Positions 9,393 to 20,081 are shown, numbered from the stretch's first letter. The stretch: 64,000 nt of DNA from CAVSJR01 sp963728285 (GCA_963728285.1 CAVSJR010000001.1:682001-746000); one strand, 5' to 3'. Notes: generated by a model not told the origin, from the letters alone. Made by a program: numbers and translations.

Positions 9393-11208
9393 TCAGCCGC
9401 CGTCGACGCGAACGTGGCTCAGCACGAACTTCATCGCCGCCGCCATCTGCCGAACCCGTTCGTCCACCACGTAGGACGCGTGGCCGGTGTCGTAGCGGTA
9501 GACCTCCGGATCAAGGCCCCGCTCGCGCATCGACGCGAGGTAGTTGTCGATCTGTCGAATGGGACAGCGGCTGTCGTTCTCGCCCGCGAGGACCATCAGC
9601 GGCGTCTTCACGCGGTCGACGTACGTGATCGGCGAGCGCTCCCGGTACAGCTCGGGGTACTCGTCGGGTCCTCCGCCGAACAGGCCCCGGTCCATGGCCT
9701 GCAGCGATGGCGCCTCGTCCTCGAACGCGGCCACATAGTCGGCGACCGGGACTCCCGCCACGGCGGCCGCCCACCGATCCGGGTGCCGGCCGATGGCGAG
9801 GAGCGTCAGGTAGCCGCCCCAGGAGGCGCCCGAGATGACGACGCGCTCGGGGTCGACGATCCCCCGCTCGAGGAGGTCGTCGAGGCCGGCGATCGTGTCC
9901 TCGAGCTCGGGGAACCCGGGGTTGCCGATCAACGAGTCGCGCCACTCCGCCCCATAGCCGCTGGAGCCTCGGTAGTTGATCAGCGCGACCGCGAACCCCT
10001 GATCGACCCAGGCCTGAACGACCGGATGAAATGCGTCGACCCACGCCCAGGTCGGGCCACCGTGAACCTCGATCACGAGCGGGAAGGGCCCTTCGCCCGC
10101 CGGCAACACGAGGAACCCGTGGACGCGTTGGCCTCGTTCGTTCATGAACTCCCACGATTCATAGGCCCGGCCGTCGGGGGCACGTTCGCCGGCGGCCGCG
10201 AGGACCTCACCCCCCGCCGTCGACAGGACCGTGGACTGGTGCGCGCCGTTCGAGGCCCGCAACCAGATCTCACCGTCGTCGCGAACGCGAGCGCCGAGGA
10301 GCGTGCCACTCGGGTGATCGACCTCGAGCACGGAGCCCGCTCCGGCGTCGACCCGGAACAGCCGATCACGTCCATCACGCATGAGCGACACGAGGATCGC
10401 CGATCCGTCCGGCCACCAGTCCCAGATGTCCTCGACCACGCCCGGATGCTCGATTCGAAGGTTGGTCCTCTCGCCCGTGGTGGGATCCCAGATCGCAGGC
10501 CGCTCCCGATCCTCCAGCTCGTGCATGATCGCGAGCCGCTGATCTCCGCGGAACCGGACTCCAGACCCACGCCGACAGGCCCTTGCCGGCTCCGTCCCAC
10601 AGATCGGCGACGCGTTCCCCCGTCCGGGCGTCGACGACGCGGAGGGCGGGGTGAAGCGGGTCGCCGTGCTCGGCGTGTTCGAAGCACAGCAGTGAACCGT
10701 CCGCCGAGAGTCCCCCACGGTTGAATCCGCCGAGCGCGGACCCCCCGAGGTCGACGATCTCCGGATGGCGGAAGATCTCCCTCGCCGGCGCCCCGTCGAT
10801 CGCCGTGTACACGGCGAACCCGTCTCGCTCGCCCTGCGCTACGGCGATGACGCCGTCTCGCATCGCGAGGCCGTTGGGCCATCCGTTCGGCACGCCCTCC
10901 ACCAGCGGGCGAGGCGATCCCCCCTCGAACGGGGCGACCACGTAGTGGCCGAACTCGTCGCCCTTCTCGTCGAGAAACCACACCAGGCCCGACCCATCGG
11001 GCGTCGTCGTCCCGTTGGAGATTCCCACCGGATCGTCGGTGACCCTTCGCCTGCTGTCGGAGCTGCGGTCCCAGGCATAGAGCTGCCACGATCCGCTCTC
11101 GTTGGACGCGAAGACGAGGCGGTCGGGCTCGGCGGGCGCCCAGGTCGGAAGCGTGACGACGGGCGCGCGAAAGCGCCGTTCCCAGCGCGGAATGGTGCGG
11201 GCATTCAT
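9393..11208 (-). CDS. S9 family prolyl oligopeptidase / acylaminoacyl peptidase (one frameshift)
   Basis: The N-terminal half (MNARTIPRWERRF onward) is a WD-like beta-propeller with repeated blades such as RLVFASNESGSWQLY and LLCFEHAEHGD. The C-terminal half is an alpha/beta hydrolase with LVIEVHGGPT, the nucleophile motif SGASWGGYLT, Asp in GENDSRCP and His in TGHASYV, which complete the Ser-Asp-His triad. The two halves are in different frames; the junction is near 10550-10560. No signal peptide is seen, so the enzyme is probably cytosolic. It would cut short peptides, possibly acylated ones. Full length is about 605 residues, normal for S9C enzymes. It is divergent from the sigma factor. 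Confidence 0.85.
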
Positions 11209-11304
11209 TCGGTCGAAGGGTAGCAGGGGCTACCATGCCCGCGAGATCGGCCGATCGAGGACCGGGCGGGTGGATCGGTCCCTCTGATCCGAACGGAGCA
11301 GGCG

Positions 11305-11330
11305 GGAACCTTGCGACGTCGCTGTGCGTC
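11305..11330 (+). promoter_or_regulatory. ECF-type promoter of the sigma-factor gene
   Basis: GGAACC at 11305-11310 and CGTC at 11327-11330 are separated by exactly 16 bases. This matches the bipartite consensus used by many extracytoplasmic-function sigma factors. It lies 12 bases before the sigma start codon at 11343, so transcription would begin close to the start (short or no leader). The placement suggests autoregulation. This is a pattern match only. Confidence 0.6.
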
Positions 11331-11342
11331 TTGGCGAGCGAG

Positions 11343-11881
11343 ATGGTCATGACCGGGACGAACACCAACACCGGCGACGCGGTCGAGTCCGCCGGGAGGC
11401 TCGATCGCCTGTATCGAACGTACTCACCGGACGCCCTTCGCGTGGCGTACCTGTTGACGGGCGATCGAGCGCTCGCAGAGGACCTGATGCAGGAGGCATT
11501 CGTACGAGTGCTGGGACGGTTCCGTGATCTTCGAAACGGCGACGCGTTCTGGTGGTACTTGCGGAGGACGATCGTGAACCTTTCGAACTCCCACTACCGC
11601 CGACTCCGGGTGGAGCGCGCCCACCTCGCTCGCGAGCGATCCACTGTGCTGGTGAGCGAGATCGCAGGGCGACCGTCCCCGACGTCGAGGAGCGAGAGCG
11701 GATGCGCGTGGCGCTCGCGGGGCTTCGACCCCAACAACGAGCCGCGATCATCCTTCGCTACTACGAGGACCTGAGCGAGGCGGAGACCGCCGACATCCTC
11801 GGCTGCGCCGTCGGAACGGTGAAGTCGATGGTCTCTCGTGGGATGGCGAGCCTTCGAGGGGAGCTGACGAGAGGTGAATGA
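11343..11881 (+). CDS. ECF-family RNA polymerase sigma factor (one frameshift)
   Basis: Region 2 is visible as LDRLYRTYSPDALRVAYLLT, GDRALAEDLMQEAFVRVLGR and AFWWYLRRTIVNLSNSHYRR. Region 4 follows in the next frame as LRPQQRAAIILRYYEDLSEA and the helix-turn-helix ETADILGCAVGTVKSMVSRG. The frame changes near 11665-11680, so one base is wrong there. The reconstructed length is about 179 residues, typical of ECF sigma factors (SigE/SigK-like). I chose ATG 11343; ATG 11349 is an alternative. The stop overlaps the start of the Gmad2 gene by 8 bases, so the two are translationally coupled, as sigma/anti-sigma pairs usually are. Confidence 0.85.
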
Positions 11882-13436
11882 CGTGAACGACGAAAAGGTC
11901 CGGCGCCTGCTCGATGACCTCGCCGGAGAGGTTCGGCCCGATCCCGGCCTCCGGCCGCCGACCCTGCGCCGGGCCCGCCGCCGTCGCGTCGTAAACGCCA
12001 CGCTCGCCGGCGTACTCGCGACGACGTTCGTCGTCACCGCCCTCGTCATCGCCGGGACATCCCTCACGACCGCGCCCGCTCCCAGGCCGGGAACCCCTCC
12101 GGCGGGGGTGCCGGCCACCGACCGCCTCTCGAGCATCTGGCCCGAAGGAAATCGCCCCGAGATCCGGGCCGCCCAGCAACGCGTTGACGAAGGTGAGGAT
12201 CCGTGGCGGACGGATCCCGTGGCAACTGCTACTCGCTTCGCCAGAGAGGTCCTCGGCTGGGATGGCAGGGACCGCGCCCTCCTGGTCGCCGAGGGCGGCG
12301 CGTCCGGCCCCCGCGCGACGTCGACCGGCGCGTCCGACGTACTTCTTGAGGTAGGGACGGGCGCCGCCGAACCCGGCGATCGAATCGCGCTTCGGCTTCG
12401 TCAGCTCGCCGGCCGTGGCGAGGGCGGCGTCTGGAGCGTGACGGAGGTCCGAGCCGCCGGCATTCATCTGCGCTCGCCGGTCCCGGGCCAGCGTGTCGGC
12501 TTCGGGCCGGAGGCGCCGCTCGTGGTGAGCGGGACACTTGCCTCGCCCCAGCCGGTCCTGCGAATGCAGATCTTCGACGGGCCCCCGGTCGGTCGGCCGC
12601 TCGAGGAGTTCGTGACGGACGTCAGGCCCGTCGAACGGTTCGATGAGCAGCTTCCCTCCGCGTATTCCAGCCCGGACGGCACCGTCACGCTGGTCGTGCG
12701 CAGCGAGGCAGAGGACGGCACGATCGTCGCGGCCACCATGTTCGCCCTCACGGTTCCCCGCGAGGGTCACCAGCCGGAGACGACGGAGCAGCCGTCCACG
12801 CCCCCCGCGGCGCCGATCGAGGTGGAATCGCCCGTGGCCGGCGCATCGGTCACGAGTCCCGTGGTGGTCTCCGGCACCGCCGACGTCTTCGAGGCCACCG
12901 TGAGCATCGAGGTTCGCGACGAGCTGGGTCGCGTCGTAGGCAGCGGGTTCACGACCGCCACCTGCGGCACCGGCTGCCGCGGTGACTACGAGGCTCGCGT
13001 GAGGTTCGAGGTCGATCATGAGCAGGCCGGGACGATCGTCGTCTACCAGGCCAACCCGTCCGATCAGGGGCATCGACGGCTCTTCCCCGTGACCGTGCCG
13101 GTGAGGCTGTTCCCGTCGAGCCCGCCGCCGACGGCCGCGATCGTTGTCGACGAACCGATCGAGAACGCTCGGATCTCGAGCCCGGCGTTGATCTCGGGCA
13201 CTGCCAACGTCTTCGAGGGGACCGTGAGCATCCGCGTCCTGGATGAGAACGGCGCGATCCTCTCCGAGGACTTCACGACCGCGACGTGCGGGTCAGGGTG
13301 TCAGGGAACCTATCGAACGAGGGTGCGGTTCCAGATCGACCACAAGCAGCGCGGCTCGATCCAGGTGTTCGAGTCCAGCGCGGAGAACGGCGAGCCGCTC
13401 CACATGGTCGAGATTCCCGTGACGTTACTTCCGTAG
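11874..13436 (+). CDS. Single-pass membrane protein with Gmad2 domains, probable anti-sigma partner
   Basis: This 520-residue protein starts with GTG overlapping the sigma gene. Residues 1-45 are a charged cytosolic tail (NDEKVRRLLDDLAGEVRPDPG). About residues 43-65 are one transmembrane helix (VVNATLAGVLATTFVVTALV), and the rest is extracellular. Three Ig-like repeats follow. Two are clear Gmad2 domains (ESPVAGASVTSPVVVSGTAD and DEPIENARISSPALISGTAN), each with the core VFE(A/G)TVSI and a closely spaced Cys pair, CGTGC or CGSGC. A more diverged copy precedes them (SPVPGQRVGFGPEAPLVVSG). Gmad2 domains occur in spore-germination and cell-wall-linked proteins. The topology and coupling suggest a membrane regulator of the sigma factor, but no classical anti-sigma zinc motif is present. 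Confidence 0.75.
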   Translation: MNDVNDEKVRRLLDDLAGEVRPDPGLRPPTLRRARRRRVVNATLAGVLATTFVVTALVIAGTSLTTAPAPRPGTPPAGVPATDRLSSIWPEGNRPEIRAAQQRVDEGEDPWRTDPVATATRFAREVLGWDGRDRALLVAEGGASGPRATSTGASDVLLEVGTGAAEPGDRIALRLRQLAGRGEGGVWSVTEVRAAGIHLRSPVPGQRVGFGPEAPLVVSGTLASPQPVLRMQIFDGPPVGRPLEEFVTDVRPVERFDEQLPSAYSSPDGTVTLVVRSEAEDGTIVAATMFALTVPREGHQPETTEQPSTPPAAPIEVESPVAGASVTSPVVVSGTADVFEATVSIEVRDELGRVVGSGFTTATCGTGCRGDYEARVRFEVDHEQAGTIVVYQANPSDQGHRRLFPVTVPVRLFPSSPPPTAAIVVDEPIENARISSPALISGTANVFEGTVSIRVLDENGAILSEDFTTATCGSGCQGTYRTRVRFQIDHKQRGSIQVFESSAENGEPLHMVEIPVTLLP

Positions 13437-13481
13437 TCGCCCGACACGACGAGCCTCGGGAGCTCCGTATCCGAGGCGAGG

Positions 13482-14490
13482 TCAGGGCTGGTCGTGGCCG
13501 CCGCCGGCCGTCCCGCCCGCGGAGCCGCCATGAGCGCCGCCGCCGGAGGATTCGCCGCTCGAATTTCCGGTGCTGCCTCCGCTTGCGTGGCCGCTTCCGC
13601 CCGGCGTACCACCGCCACTTCCGCCACTTCCCCCCGCGCCACTTCCGCCGTTGCCGCCGCCGCCTGCACTTCCGCCACCGGCACCGCTCCCGCCACTTCC
13701 GCCGTTGCCGCCACTCCCGCCGTTGCCGCCACCTCCGGCATTGCCGCCGTTGCCGCCGTTGCCGCCGTCTCCCGCCACTTCCGCCACGCCCGTTACTTCC
13801 CCCCGCGCCACTTCCGCCGTTGCCGCCGCCACCAGCACTTCCGCCGTTGCCACCGGCACCGCTCCCGCCACTTCCGCCGTTGCCGCCACTTCCGCCGTTG
13901 CCGCCACCTCCGGCATTGCCGCCGTTGCCGCCGTTGCCGCCACTTCCGCCGTTGCCGCCACTTCCGCCGTTGCCGCCACCTCCGCCGTTGCCGCCACTTC
14001 CGCCGTTGCCGCCGTTGCCGCCGTTGCCGCCGCCACTTCCGGCATTGCCGCTGGCTCCGGCATTGTCGCCGGCGTTGCCTCCGACATCGTCCCCGGCGTT
14101 GGGGGCTTCCGCGACCGACTCCTCACCCGCGTCGCCGCCTGCGATTCCGCCCACGTCGTCAGAGCTCCCGACGTTGGATCCGTCGGTCTGTTCCTCCTCT
14201 ACGCCATCCGCAGCGTCCCGCGCGCGGCTTCCGACGAGCTCGTCGCCGTCCTCGCCCGGGGGCGGCTGAACGACGTCGGGAGACTCCCCTGCCTCCTCCC
14301 CTGGAGGAAGCCGGTCGGATGCTTGAACGCGCGCGTGGGTGCCGCCGGGAAGGGAGAAGACCCGTTGAGCCTGGGCCACGATCTCCCCCAGCCCGCTTTG
14401 GCTCGCTCCGGCCAGTCCGGCGCCGAGGATGACCACGAGCGCGACCACGGTGGAGACGAGGGCGGAGGACCGGCGACGTTGATCAGACAT
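13482..14490 (-). CDS. Glycine-rich PGRS-like secreted/surface protein (one frameshift)
   Basis: The ATG at 14490 begins a signal or anchor helix (SALVSTVVALVVILGAGLAG). An acidic Pro/Glu/Asp-rich linker of about 110 residues follows, then a long low-complexity region of GGNGG, GGSGG and GGAGG repeats. The repeat leaves frame at a CCC run near 13771 and continues in the neighbouring frame to a Ser/Gly/His tail ending GGHDQP. One extra base there explains the break. The composition resembles mycobacterial PE_PGRS repeat tails, but there is no PE domain. The gene is convergent with the Gmad2 gene. It is probably a cell-surface protein of unknown function. The opposite strand has long Pro-rich open frames, which I regard as shadows. 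Confidence 0.7.
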
Positions 14491-14573
14491 GTCCCTTGTG
14501 TTGTCGACGTCCGACCGAAGTACTTCATAGTCCGAAGGAACTATTCAGCTCATGGCTGAGGGGCGCCCTTCGG

Positions 14574-16860
14574 TCATGCGTCGCGGGCGGCGTTGAGGGC
14601 GCGCCAGACTCGCTCCGGCGTGGCCGGCATGTCCACGTGTCGGACGCCTAGATGCGAGAGGGCGTCGACCACCGCGTTCTGAACCGCCGGCGCAGATCCG
14701 ATGGTCGCCGACTCCCCGATGCCCTTAGCCCCGAGCGGATTCAACGGGGTCGGGGTCTCCGTGTGCGCGTTCTCGAACGAAGGCAGCTCGACGGCGGTCG
14801 GCATTGCGTAGGTGGCGAGGGACGACGTCAGCGGCGTGCCGTTCTCGTCGTACTCGACTCCCTCATACAGCGCCTGAGCGATCCCCTGAGCGAGCCCTCC
14901 GTGGACCTGTCCCTGGACGAGCATGGGGTTCAGGATCCGGCCGCAATCGTCCACTGCCACGTGCTTCACGAGGCGGGCATCACCGGTCTCGAGGTCGACC
15001 TCCACGACCGCGACGTGCGCTCCGAACGGAAACGTCGCGTCACGCTGGGCGAAGTTCCCGGATGCGCTCAACCCCGGAGCCATCCCCTCGGCGAGCCGAG
15101 TGGGATCGGCGGCCATCCGAGCGAGGTCCCCCCACGTGAGTTCTCCGATCCGGAGCGCCCGCGACCCCCAGGCCTCCCTGCGATGCAACGACATCCTCCT
15201 CCGCGACCTCGAGCGCATGGGCGGCGAGACGCCGCGCCTTGTCCAGGACCTCCCGGCTTCGCTCCCAGACGGCCGAGCCGCCGATCTGCAGCGAACGAGA
15301 CGCCCACGTTCCCTCGCCCGCCCGCACCAGCCCGGTGTCCGAATGGATCACGCGAACGGCGGAGAACGGAACGCCGAGGACGCCGGACGCGAGCTGGGCG
15401 AGCGCGGTCTCATGCCCTTGCCCCTGCGGCGAGATGCCGGTCGAGACGGTCACTTTTCCGTCCTCGTGGACCTCCACCGACCCGAACTCCTTGCCGGCGA
15501 ACGCGGTGATCTCCACGTAGGTGCTGACGCCGATCCCGAGCTGCAGGTGGTCTTCCCGGCGACGGCGGTCCGCCTGCTCCCGCCGGAGCTCGTCGTACCC
15601 CGAGAGCCGAAGGGCCTCGTCGAGGGCGCGCCGATAGTCCCCCGTGTCGTAGGTCATCCCCACCGACGTCGTGTAGGGGAACTCATCGGGACCGATGAGA
15701 TTGCGACGGCGGAGCTCGACCGGATCCATCCCGAGCTCGGCGGCAAGGAGATCGATCGCGCGCTCCACGAGCGCCGTCGCCTCGGGCCGTCCGGCGCCCC
15801 GGTAGGCGGAGACCGGGGTCGCGTTCGTCACGACGCTCGCTCCCTCGCAGACGATGCGCGGGATCCGGTACACCCCCGAGAGCATGTCGAGCGTCGTCGG
15901 CGCGAGGTAGGCGCCGACCGGGTACGCACCCATGTCCGCGATCAACCTCACTCGCATGCCGACGATCGAGCCGTCGCGCGAGGCGCCGAGCTCGACGTCC
16001 TGACGTTGAGCGCGGCCGTGGGTCAGCCCGAGCATGCTCTCGTTGCGCGTCTCGGACCATCGGACCGGGCGGTCGAGGCGCAGGCACGCCGCGGCCACGA
16101 CCACGTACTCGGGATAGGTCCTCAACTTCGCGCCGAACCCCCCGCCGACGTCGGGCGCGATGCAGCGCACCCGCTCGCGCTCGAGTCCCGTCGCCTCCGC
16201 GACGTCGTCTCGGACGTCGAATGGGACCTGGCTCGAGACCCAGACCCGCAGGCCGCCCGTCTCCGGGTCCGGGACGGCGGCGAAGGCGTCCGTCTCCATC
16301 GGCGCCGGCGCCAATCGCTGGTTCACGAACGTCCCACGAACGACGACGTCGGCTCCCTCGAGCGGATCCGAGCGATCGTCGGTCCCGAACTCGTTGCAGA
16401 CGTTCGTCCCGTGCTCTGGGAACAGAAGGGGCGCGTCGTCCGAGAGCGCCGCGTCGACCCCGACGACGGCGGGCAGGGGCTCGTAGTCGACGAGCACGAG
16501 CTCCGCGGCGTCGTCCGCCTCCGCCCGCGACTCGGCGATGACGACGGCGATCGGCTCGCCGACGAATCGCACGAGGTCGTGCGCGAGGACCGGACGAGCG
16601 AACGCCGGCGGCACGTTGCCGGACGGGGGCTGGGCGGCCAGGGGCAGGTCGGGCGCGGTGTACACCGCGACGACCCCGGGCATCGACCGGGCCGCGTCCG
16701 CGTCCACCGCCACGATCCGTGCGTGCGCCATCATCGATCGGACGAACACCGCGCGCAGGGCGCCGTCGATCGGGATGTTCTCCACATAGCGCCCCTCGCC
16801 GCGCACGAAGCGAGGATCCTCCGAGCGCAGGACGACGCTGCCGAAGATCGAGGTGGTCAC
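14574..16860 (-). CDS. CoxL-like molybdopterin-binding aldehyde/xanthine oxidase subunit (one frameshift)
   Basis: The product is about 762 residues, the size of the large molybdenum subunit of the xanthine oxidase family. Motifs are DPRFVRGEGRYVENI at the N-terminus, VGEPIAVVIAE, DVGGGFGAKL (Moco binding), the active-site loop AYRGAGRPEA and the C-terminal GAKGIGE with the catalytic Glu. The AYRGAGR loop is the form II type, not the CO-dehydrogenase AYxCSFR loop, so CO oxidation is unlikely. One frameshift near 15195 separates the last 210 residues. The partner genes for the FAD (CoxM) and 2Fe-2S (CoxS) subunits are not adjacent, which is unusual for this family. Confidence 0.85.
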
Positions 16861-16911
16861 GCGCTCGATACTAGACGGGAAGCGAGAGGCTCCCGGGGCT
16901 CCTCGGGCGGA

Positions 16912-18720
16912 TCAGGGGATGGGCGACGTGTCGACGACGACGTCGTCCATGCTGAACGTGAAGCCGCCGGTCTTGGCGCGGTCGCCGACCTCGATCTGTC
17001 CGAAGCTGTTGACGCCGAGATTCGTGTCCGCCGCGAGGCCCTGGTCGACCGGTGTGCCGTCCACGTACATCGTGAGCGCTCCGTGCGTGCCCTTCGTGCC
17101 GCACAGCTGCACCGTGCTCCATCCCACGGGCAGCTTGACGCCCGTGTTGAACTCGAGGTTGGCCACATCGTTGTGGAACTTGACGGTCCGATCGGCCGTG
17201 ATGAAGGCGTGGGCGAGCTTCTCGCCGGCGTACGTCTTCAGCATCAGGAGGGTCATGCCGGCGGGGCCCGGATCCACGACGGACACGCTGATCTGGGCGC
17301 ACGCGGTGAGGGACGAGACCTCGAAGAAACCGGTCGCGAAGGCGAGCCCCGTCTGGCCCGTCACGCCGGGCTGTCCCGAGTCGAACGAGAGCGCGTCCAC
17401 CTTCAGGTTCTTGCCGACCTTGTCCCACTGGCCGAAGTCGCCCCTCGTGAAGTGCTCCTCGAACAGGTAGCCCGCGAGGTTCGGGACGACCTCCCGATAC
17501 TGTGCGTAGCCCTCGCGGTGCACCTCCGTGCCCCCGGGACCGGGAACGTGTCCGAAGTCGCCGCCGATGAAGACGCCGCCTGCGCCCTCCATGCCGAAGA
17601 TCCCGGCCGTGGAGTCCGCGCCTCCGCCCCAGGGGAGGAGGGCACCGTTCCCGGCGATGATCGCCGCCGCGTGCGGCTCGGGGTGCCCGTCGACGGCCTG
17701 GAAGTGGCCGCCGATGTAGAGCACGCCGTCGTAGAGCGCCACGGCCTGGATGTCTCCGTCCGCCTGCGCGTGCCAATAGTCCTGGCCGTCGGACGCACGC
17801 ATTCGCACGGCCTGGTTCGTCTTGTTCGCCATGTAGACGTAGCGGCCGTCGTTGTCCAGCGCGAGCACGGGGGTCGAGGGATGGTACTGCCAGGGCTGCA
17901 CCGCGCCGCTCGTGGCGCTGAGCGAGGCGATGGACTTCGTGTTGGTGCCGCCGATCGCCTCGAACCCGCCGCCCACGACGACCTGCTTGTTGTTCGGGAT
18001 GGTCATCGCACGGACGCCCGAGCCGCAACCGAGCGTCGTGCAGCTCGTACCGCCCGGATTCCACCCCAGCACGGCCCCGTCCGACGAGGCGTTGCTCACG
18101 GCGTCGAAGGCTGCGAGCGCCCCGCGCGGCTCGGGGTTCGTCAGTGACATGCTCGAGACGGTGCTGAACGAGCCGCCCGCGTACAGCGTGTCGCCGATCA
18201 GACCCAGCGCCCGCACGACCGCGTTCGCGCCCGGGTCGAAGGTGGACACCGGCGTGCCCGTCGTCGGCGAGACCGCGCCGATCTTCGTGTGCGTCTCGGT
18301 CCCGAGCTTGATGAAGTCTCCGCCGAGATAGATGACGCTGCCGTCGGCCGGTGCCGCGAGGGCGTCCACCTCCCCGTTGGCATTCGGATTCCAGTTCGTC
18401 GGCTCCCCGGTGATCGCGCTGAACGCCGCGGCGTTGTTCCGGGTCAGGAACTGCTGAGGCCCGGGACGCTCGGCGGGGTCGCTGATCTGGGTGAAGAGGC
18501 CGCCCACGTACACCGTGTCGCCCAGGCGCAGGATCGAGGTGACTCGGCCGTTGACCTGCCAGGTATCGTTGGCCTCATCGGCGACGGCCGCGCGGGCCTC
18601 TCCGATGCCCACCGCAAGGCTGGCTACGAGCATCGTAACCAGGGCAAACAGCGTTCGAACTACCCTTCGGGGGGAGCGGTTCGTCACCCGACCTACCTTC
18701 CTGGGGGATTGCTTCGACAT
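16912..18720 (-). CDS. Secreted delta-60-type beta-propeller protein with LamG-like C-terminus
   Basis: The ATG at 18720 gives 602 residues starting with a signal peptide (RTLFALVTMLVASLAVGIGEARA). The body contains six blade motifs of the form hydrophobic-aromatic-x-GG-x-F: VYVGGLF, IYLGGDF, LYAGGSF, VVVGGGF, LYIGGHF and VFIGGDF. This is the hallmark of delta-60 (DUF5122-like) propellers. The last 190 residues form a beta-sandwich resembling a LamG/concanavalin fold (ALTMYVDGTPVDQG). Such proteins are exported and probably bind surfaces or polysaccharides; no catalytic residues are recognised. It is divergent from the sugar dehydrogenase pair, and about 200 bp lie between the starts. Confidence 0.8.
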   Translation of the reverse strand: MSKQSPRKVGRVTNRSPRRVVRTLFALVTMLVASLAVGIGEARAAVADEANDTWQVNGRVTSILRLGDTVYVGGLFTQISDPAERPGPQQFLTRNNAAAFSAITGEPTNWNPNANGEVDALAAPADGSVIYLGGDFIKLGTETHTKIGAVSPTTGTPVSTFDPGANAVVRALGLIGDTLYAGGSFSTVSSMSLTNPEPRGALAAFDAVSNASSDGAVLGWNPGGTSCTTLGCGSGVRAMTIPNNKQVVVGGGFEAIGGTNTKSIASLSATSGAVQPWQYHPSTPVLALDNDGRYVYMANKTNQAVRMRASDGQDYWHAQADGDIQAVALYDGVLYIGGHFQAVDGHPEPHAAAIIAGNGALLPWGGGADSTAGIFGMEGAGGVFIGGDFGHVPGPGGTEVHREGYAQYREVVPNLAGYLFEEHFTRGDFGQWDKVGKNLKVDALSFDSGQPGVTGQTGLAFATGFFEVSSLTACAQISVSVVDPGPAGMTLLMLKTYAGEKLAHAFITADRTVKFHNDVANLEFNTGVKLPVGWSTVQLCGTKGTHGALTMYVDGTPVDQGLAADTNLGVNSFGQIEVGDRAKTGGFTFSMDDVVVDTSPIP

Positions 18721-18924
18721 GGTAACGGGGAGGCACCGCCGCAGGTCATCGGCCTTTCGGTCCATTCGCCCTAGACTTTTGCGGGATGCCGAGGCGGCCG
18801 AGGCGGCAGAGCCCGGAGCCGGCGACGGGCGGACCGAAGGCATCAAGAACGACTCCGCCGCGTGCCGATGGGAGGAAACGATGGGCCTCACACTGCCGCG
18901 GCGAGCGAGGGGGGAGGAGCCGTC

Positions 18925-20029
18925 ATGACTCGACGACGCCGTGCCATGGCGGCGTTCGTCTGTGCCTCGGCGGCCGTGCTGATGATCGGGGGCGGAGCGG
19001 CCTCCGCCGGCGACGGGATCCGCGCGAGGAGGGTCGCGGCGGGCCTCGATCAGCCCGTCGGCTTCACGTTCGACCCCAGGGGGAGGATCTGGTACGTCGG
19101 GAAGGCCTCCGGCGAGGTGCGCGTCCTGAACCTGGAGCGCGATTCGGACAGGCTCTTCTACCGGTTCTCCGGCGTGAGCTCCGAGGGCGAGCGCGGAGCG
19201 CTTGGGGTGGCGCTGCATCCGGACTACCCGCAGACGCCCTTCGTGTACGTCTTCGTCACGCGAGGGCCGGGATCACACCCGCTCGAGAACCAGATCGTGC
19301 GGCTCCGCGACGACGGCGGCCGGGGGCGCCACGCGAAGATCATCTTCCGGTCGCCCACGACGACCCGCACGAATCACAATGGCGGACGCATCCTCTTCGG
19401 ACCCGACGGCATGCTGTACGCGGTGGTCGGCGACGGCGGGGTGGATCAGGCGACCGCTCAGGATCTCGACGACGTCCGCGGCAAGGTGCTTCGGATGACG
19501 CCGAGCGGAGGCGTGCCGAGCGACAACCCGTTCGCGAGCCTGGTCTTCTCCTTCGGCCTTCGCAACTCCTTCGGCTTCGACTTCGATCCCCAGACCGGGG
19601 ATCTGTGGGAGACCGAGAACGGGCCCGAGTGCAACGACGAGCTGAATCGCATCCAGCCCGGGGCGAACTACGCGTGGGGTCCGAGCTTCGACTGCGGGAG
19701 CGTCTCCGGCGCCGCTCGACACGAACGCCGACGGCCCGGCTCCGCGGATGCTTCCGCTCGAGTTCTTCACGCCCACGATCGCCCCCACGGGCATGGCCTT
19801 CTGTGACGGCTGCGCGCTCGGTCCGGCGGCGGAGGGCACGTTCTTCTTCGGCACGAGCAAAGCCGGCACGCTGTATCAGGTGAGCCTCAATCTCATCCGC
19901 GACGACATCGCGAGCGTCGACCCGGTCCTCGTCGACCCGGGCAGGATCACATCCCTGGAGGAGGCGCCCGACGGGCGCATCTACTTCAGCGACCTGGCCG
20001 GCCGGATCTTCCGCCTCGCGCAGACATAG
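18925..20029 (+). CDS. Secreted PQQ-type sugar (glucose/sorbosone) dehydrogenase, copy 1 (one frameshift)
   Basis: The ATG at 18925 is preceded by GGGGAGGAGC and opens a signal peptide (FVCASAAVLMIGGGAASA). The six-bladed propeller of soluble quinoprotein sugar dehydrogenases follows. Motifs include RVAAGLDQPVGFTF, GERGALGVALHPDY, NHNGGRILFGPDG, GLRNSFGFDFDP and WETENGPECNDELN. After GPSFDCGSVSGA the frame shifts near 19712, and the last blade (MLPLEFFTPTIAPTGMAFC) continues to 20029. The catalytic His of the family aligns with the NHNGG region, but PQQ binding is inferred only. It is a tandem paralogue of the next gene, with 52 bp between. Confidence 0.8.
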
Positions 20030-20081
20030 CATGGCCACGATGCGCCGGAAGCGCGGCGCCGACCAGCGAAGGAGGCATTCG

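Noticed and set aside
13700..14060. Tandem GGC/GTT-type repeat as a CRISPR-like array
   Set aside because: The units are codon-sized low-complexity repeats with no spacers, and no cas genes are present.
13286..14559. Long Pro-rich and Ala-rich open frames on the plus strand
   Set aside because: They are the complement of the glycine-rich repeat on the minus strand. A signal peptide, a start with ribosome site and a linker exist only for the minus-strand reading.
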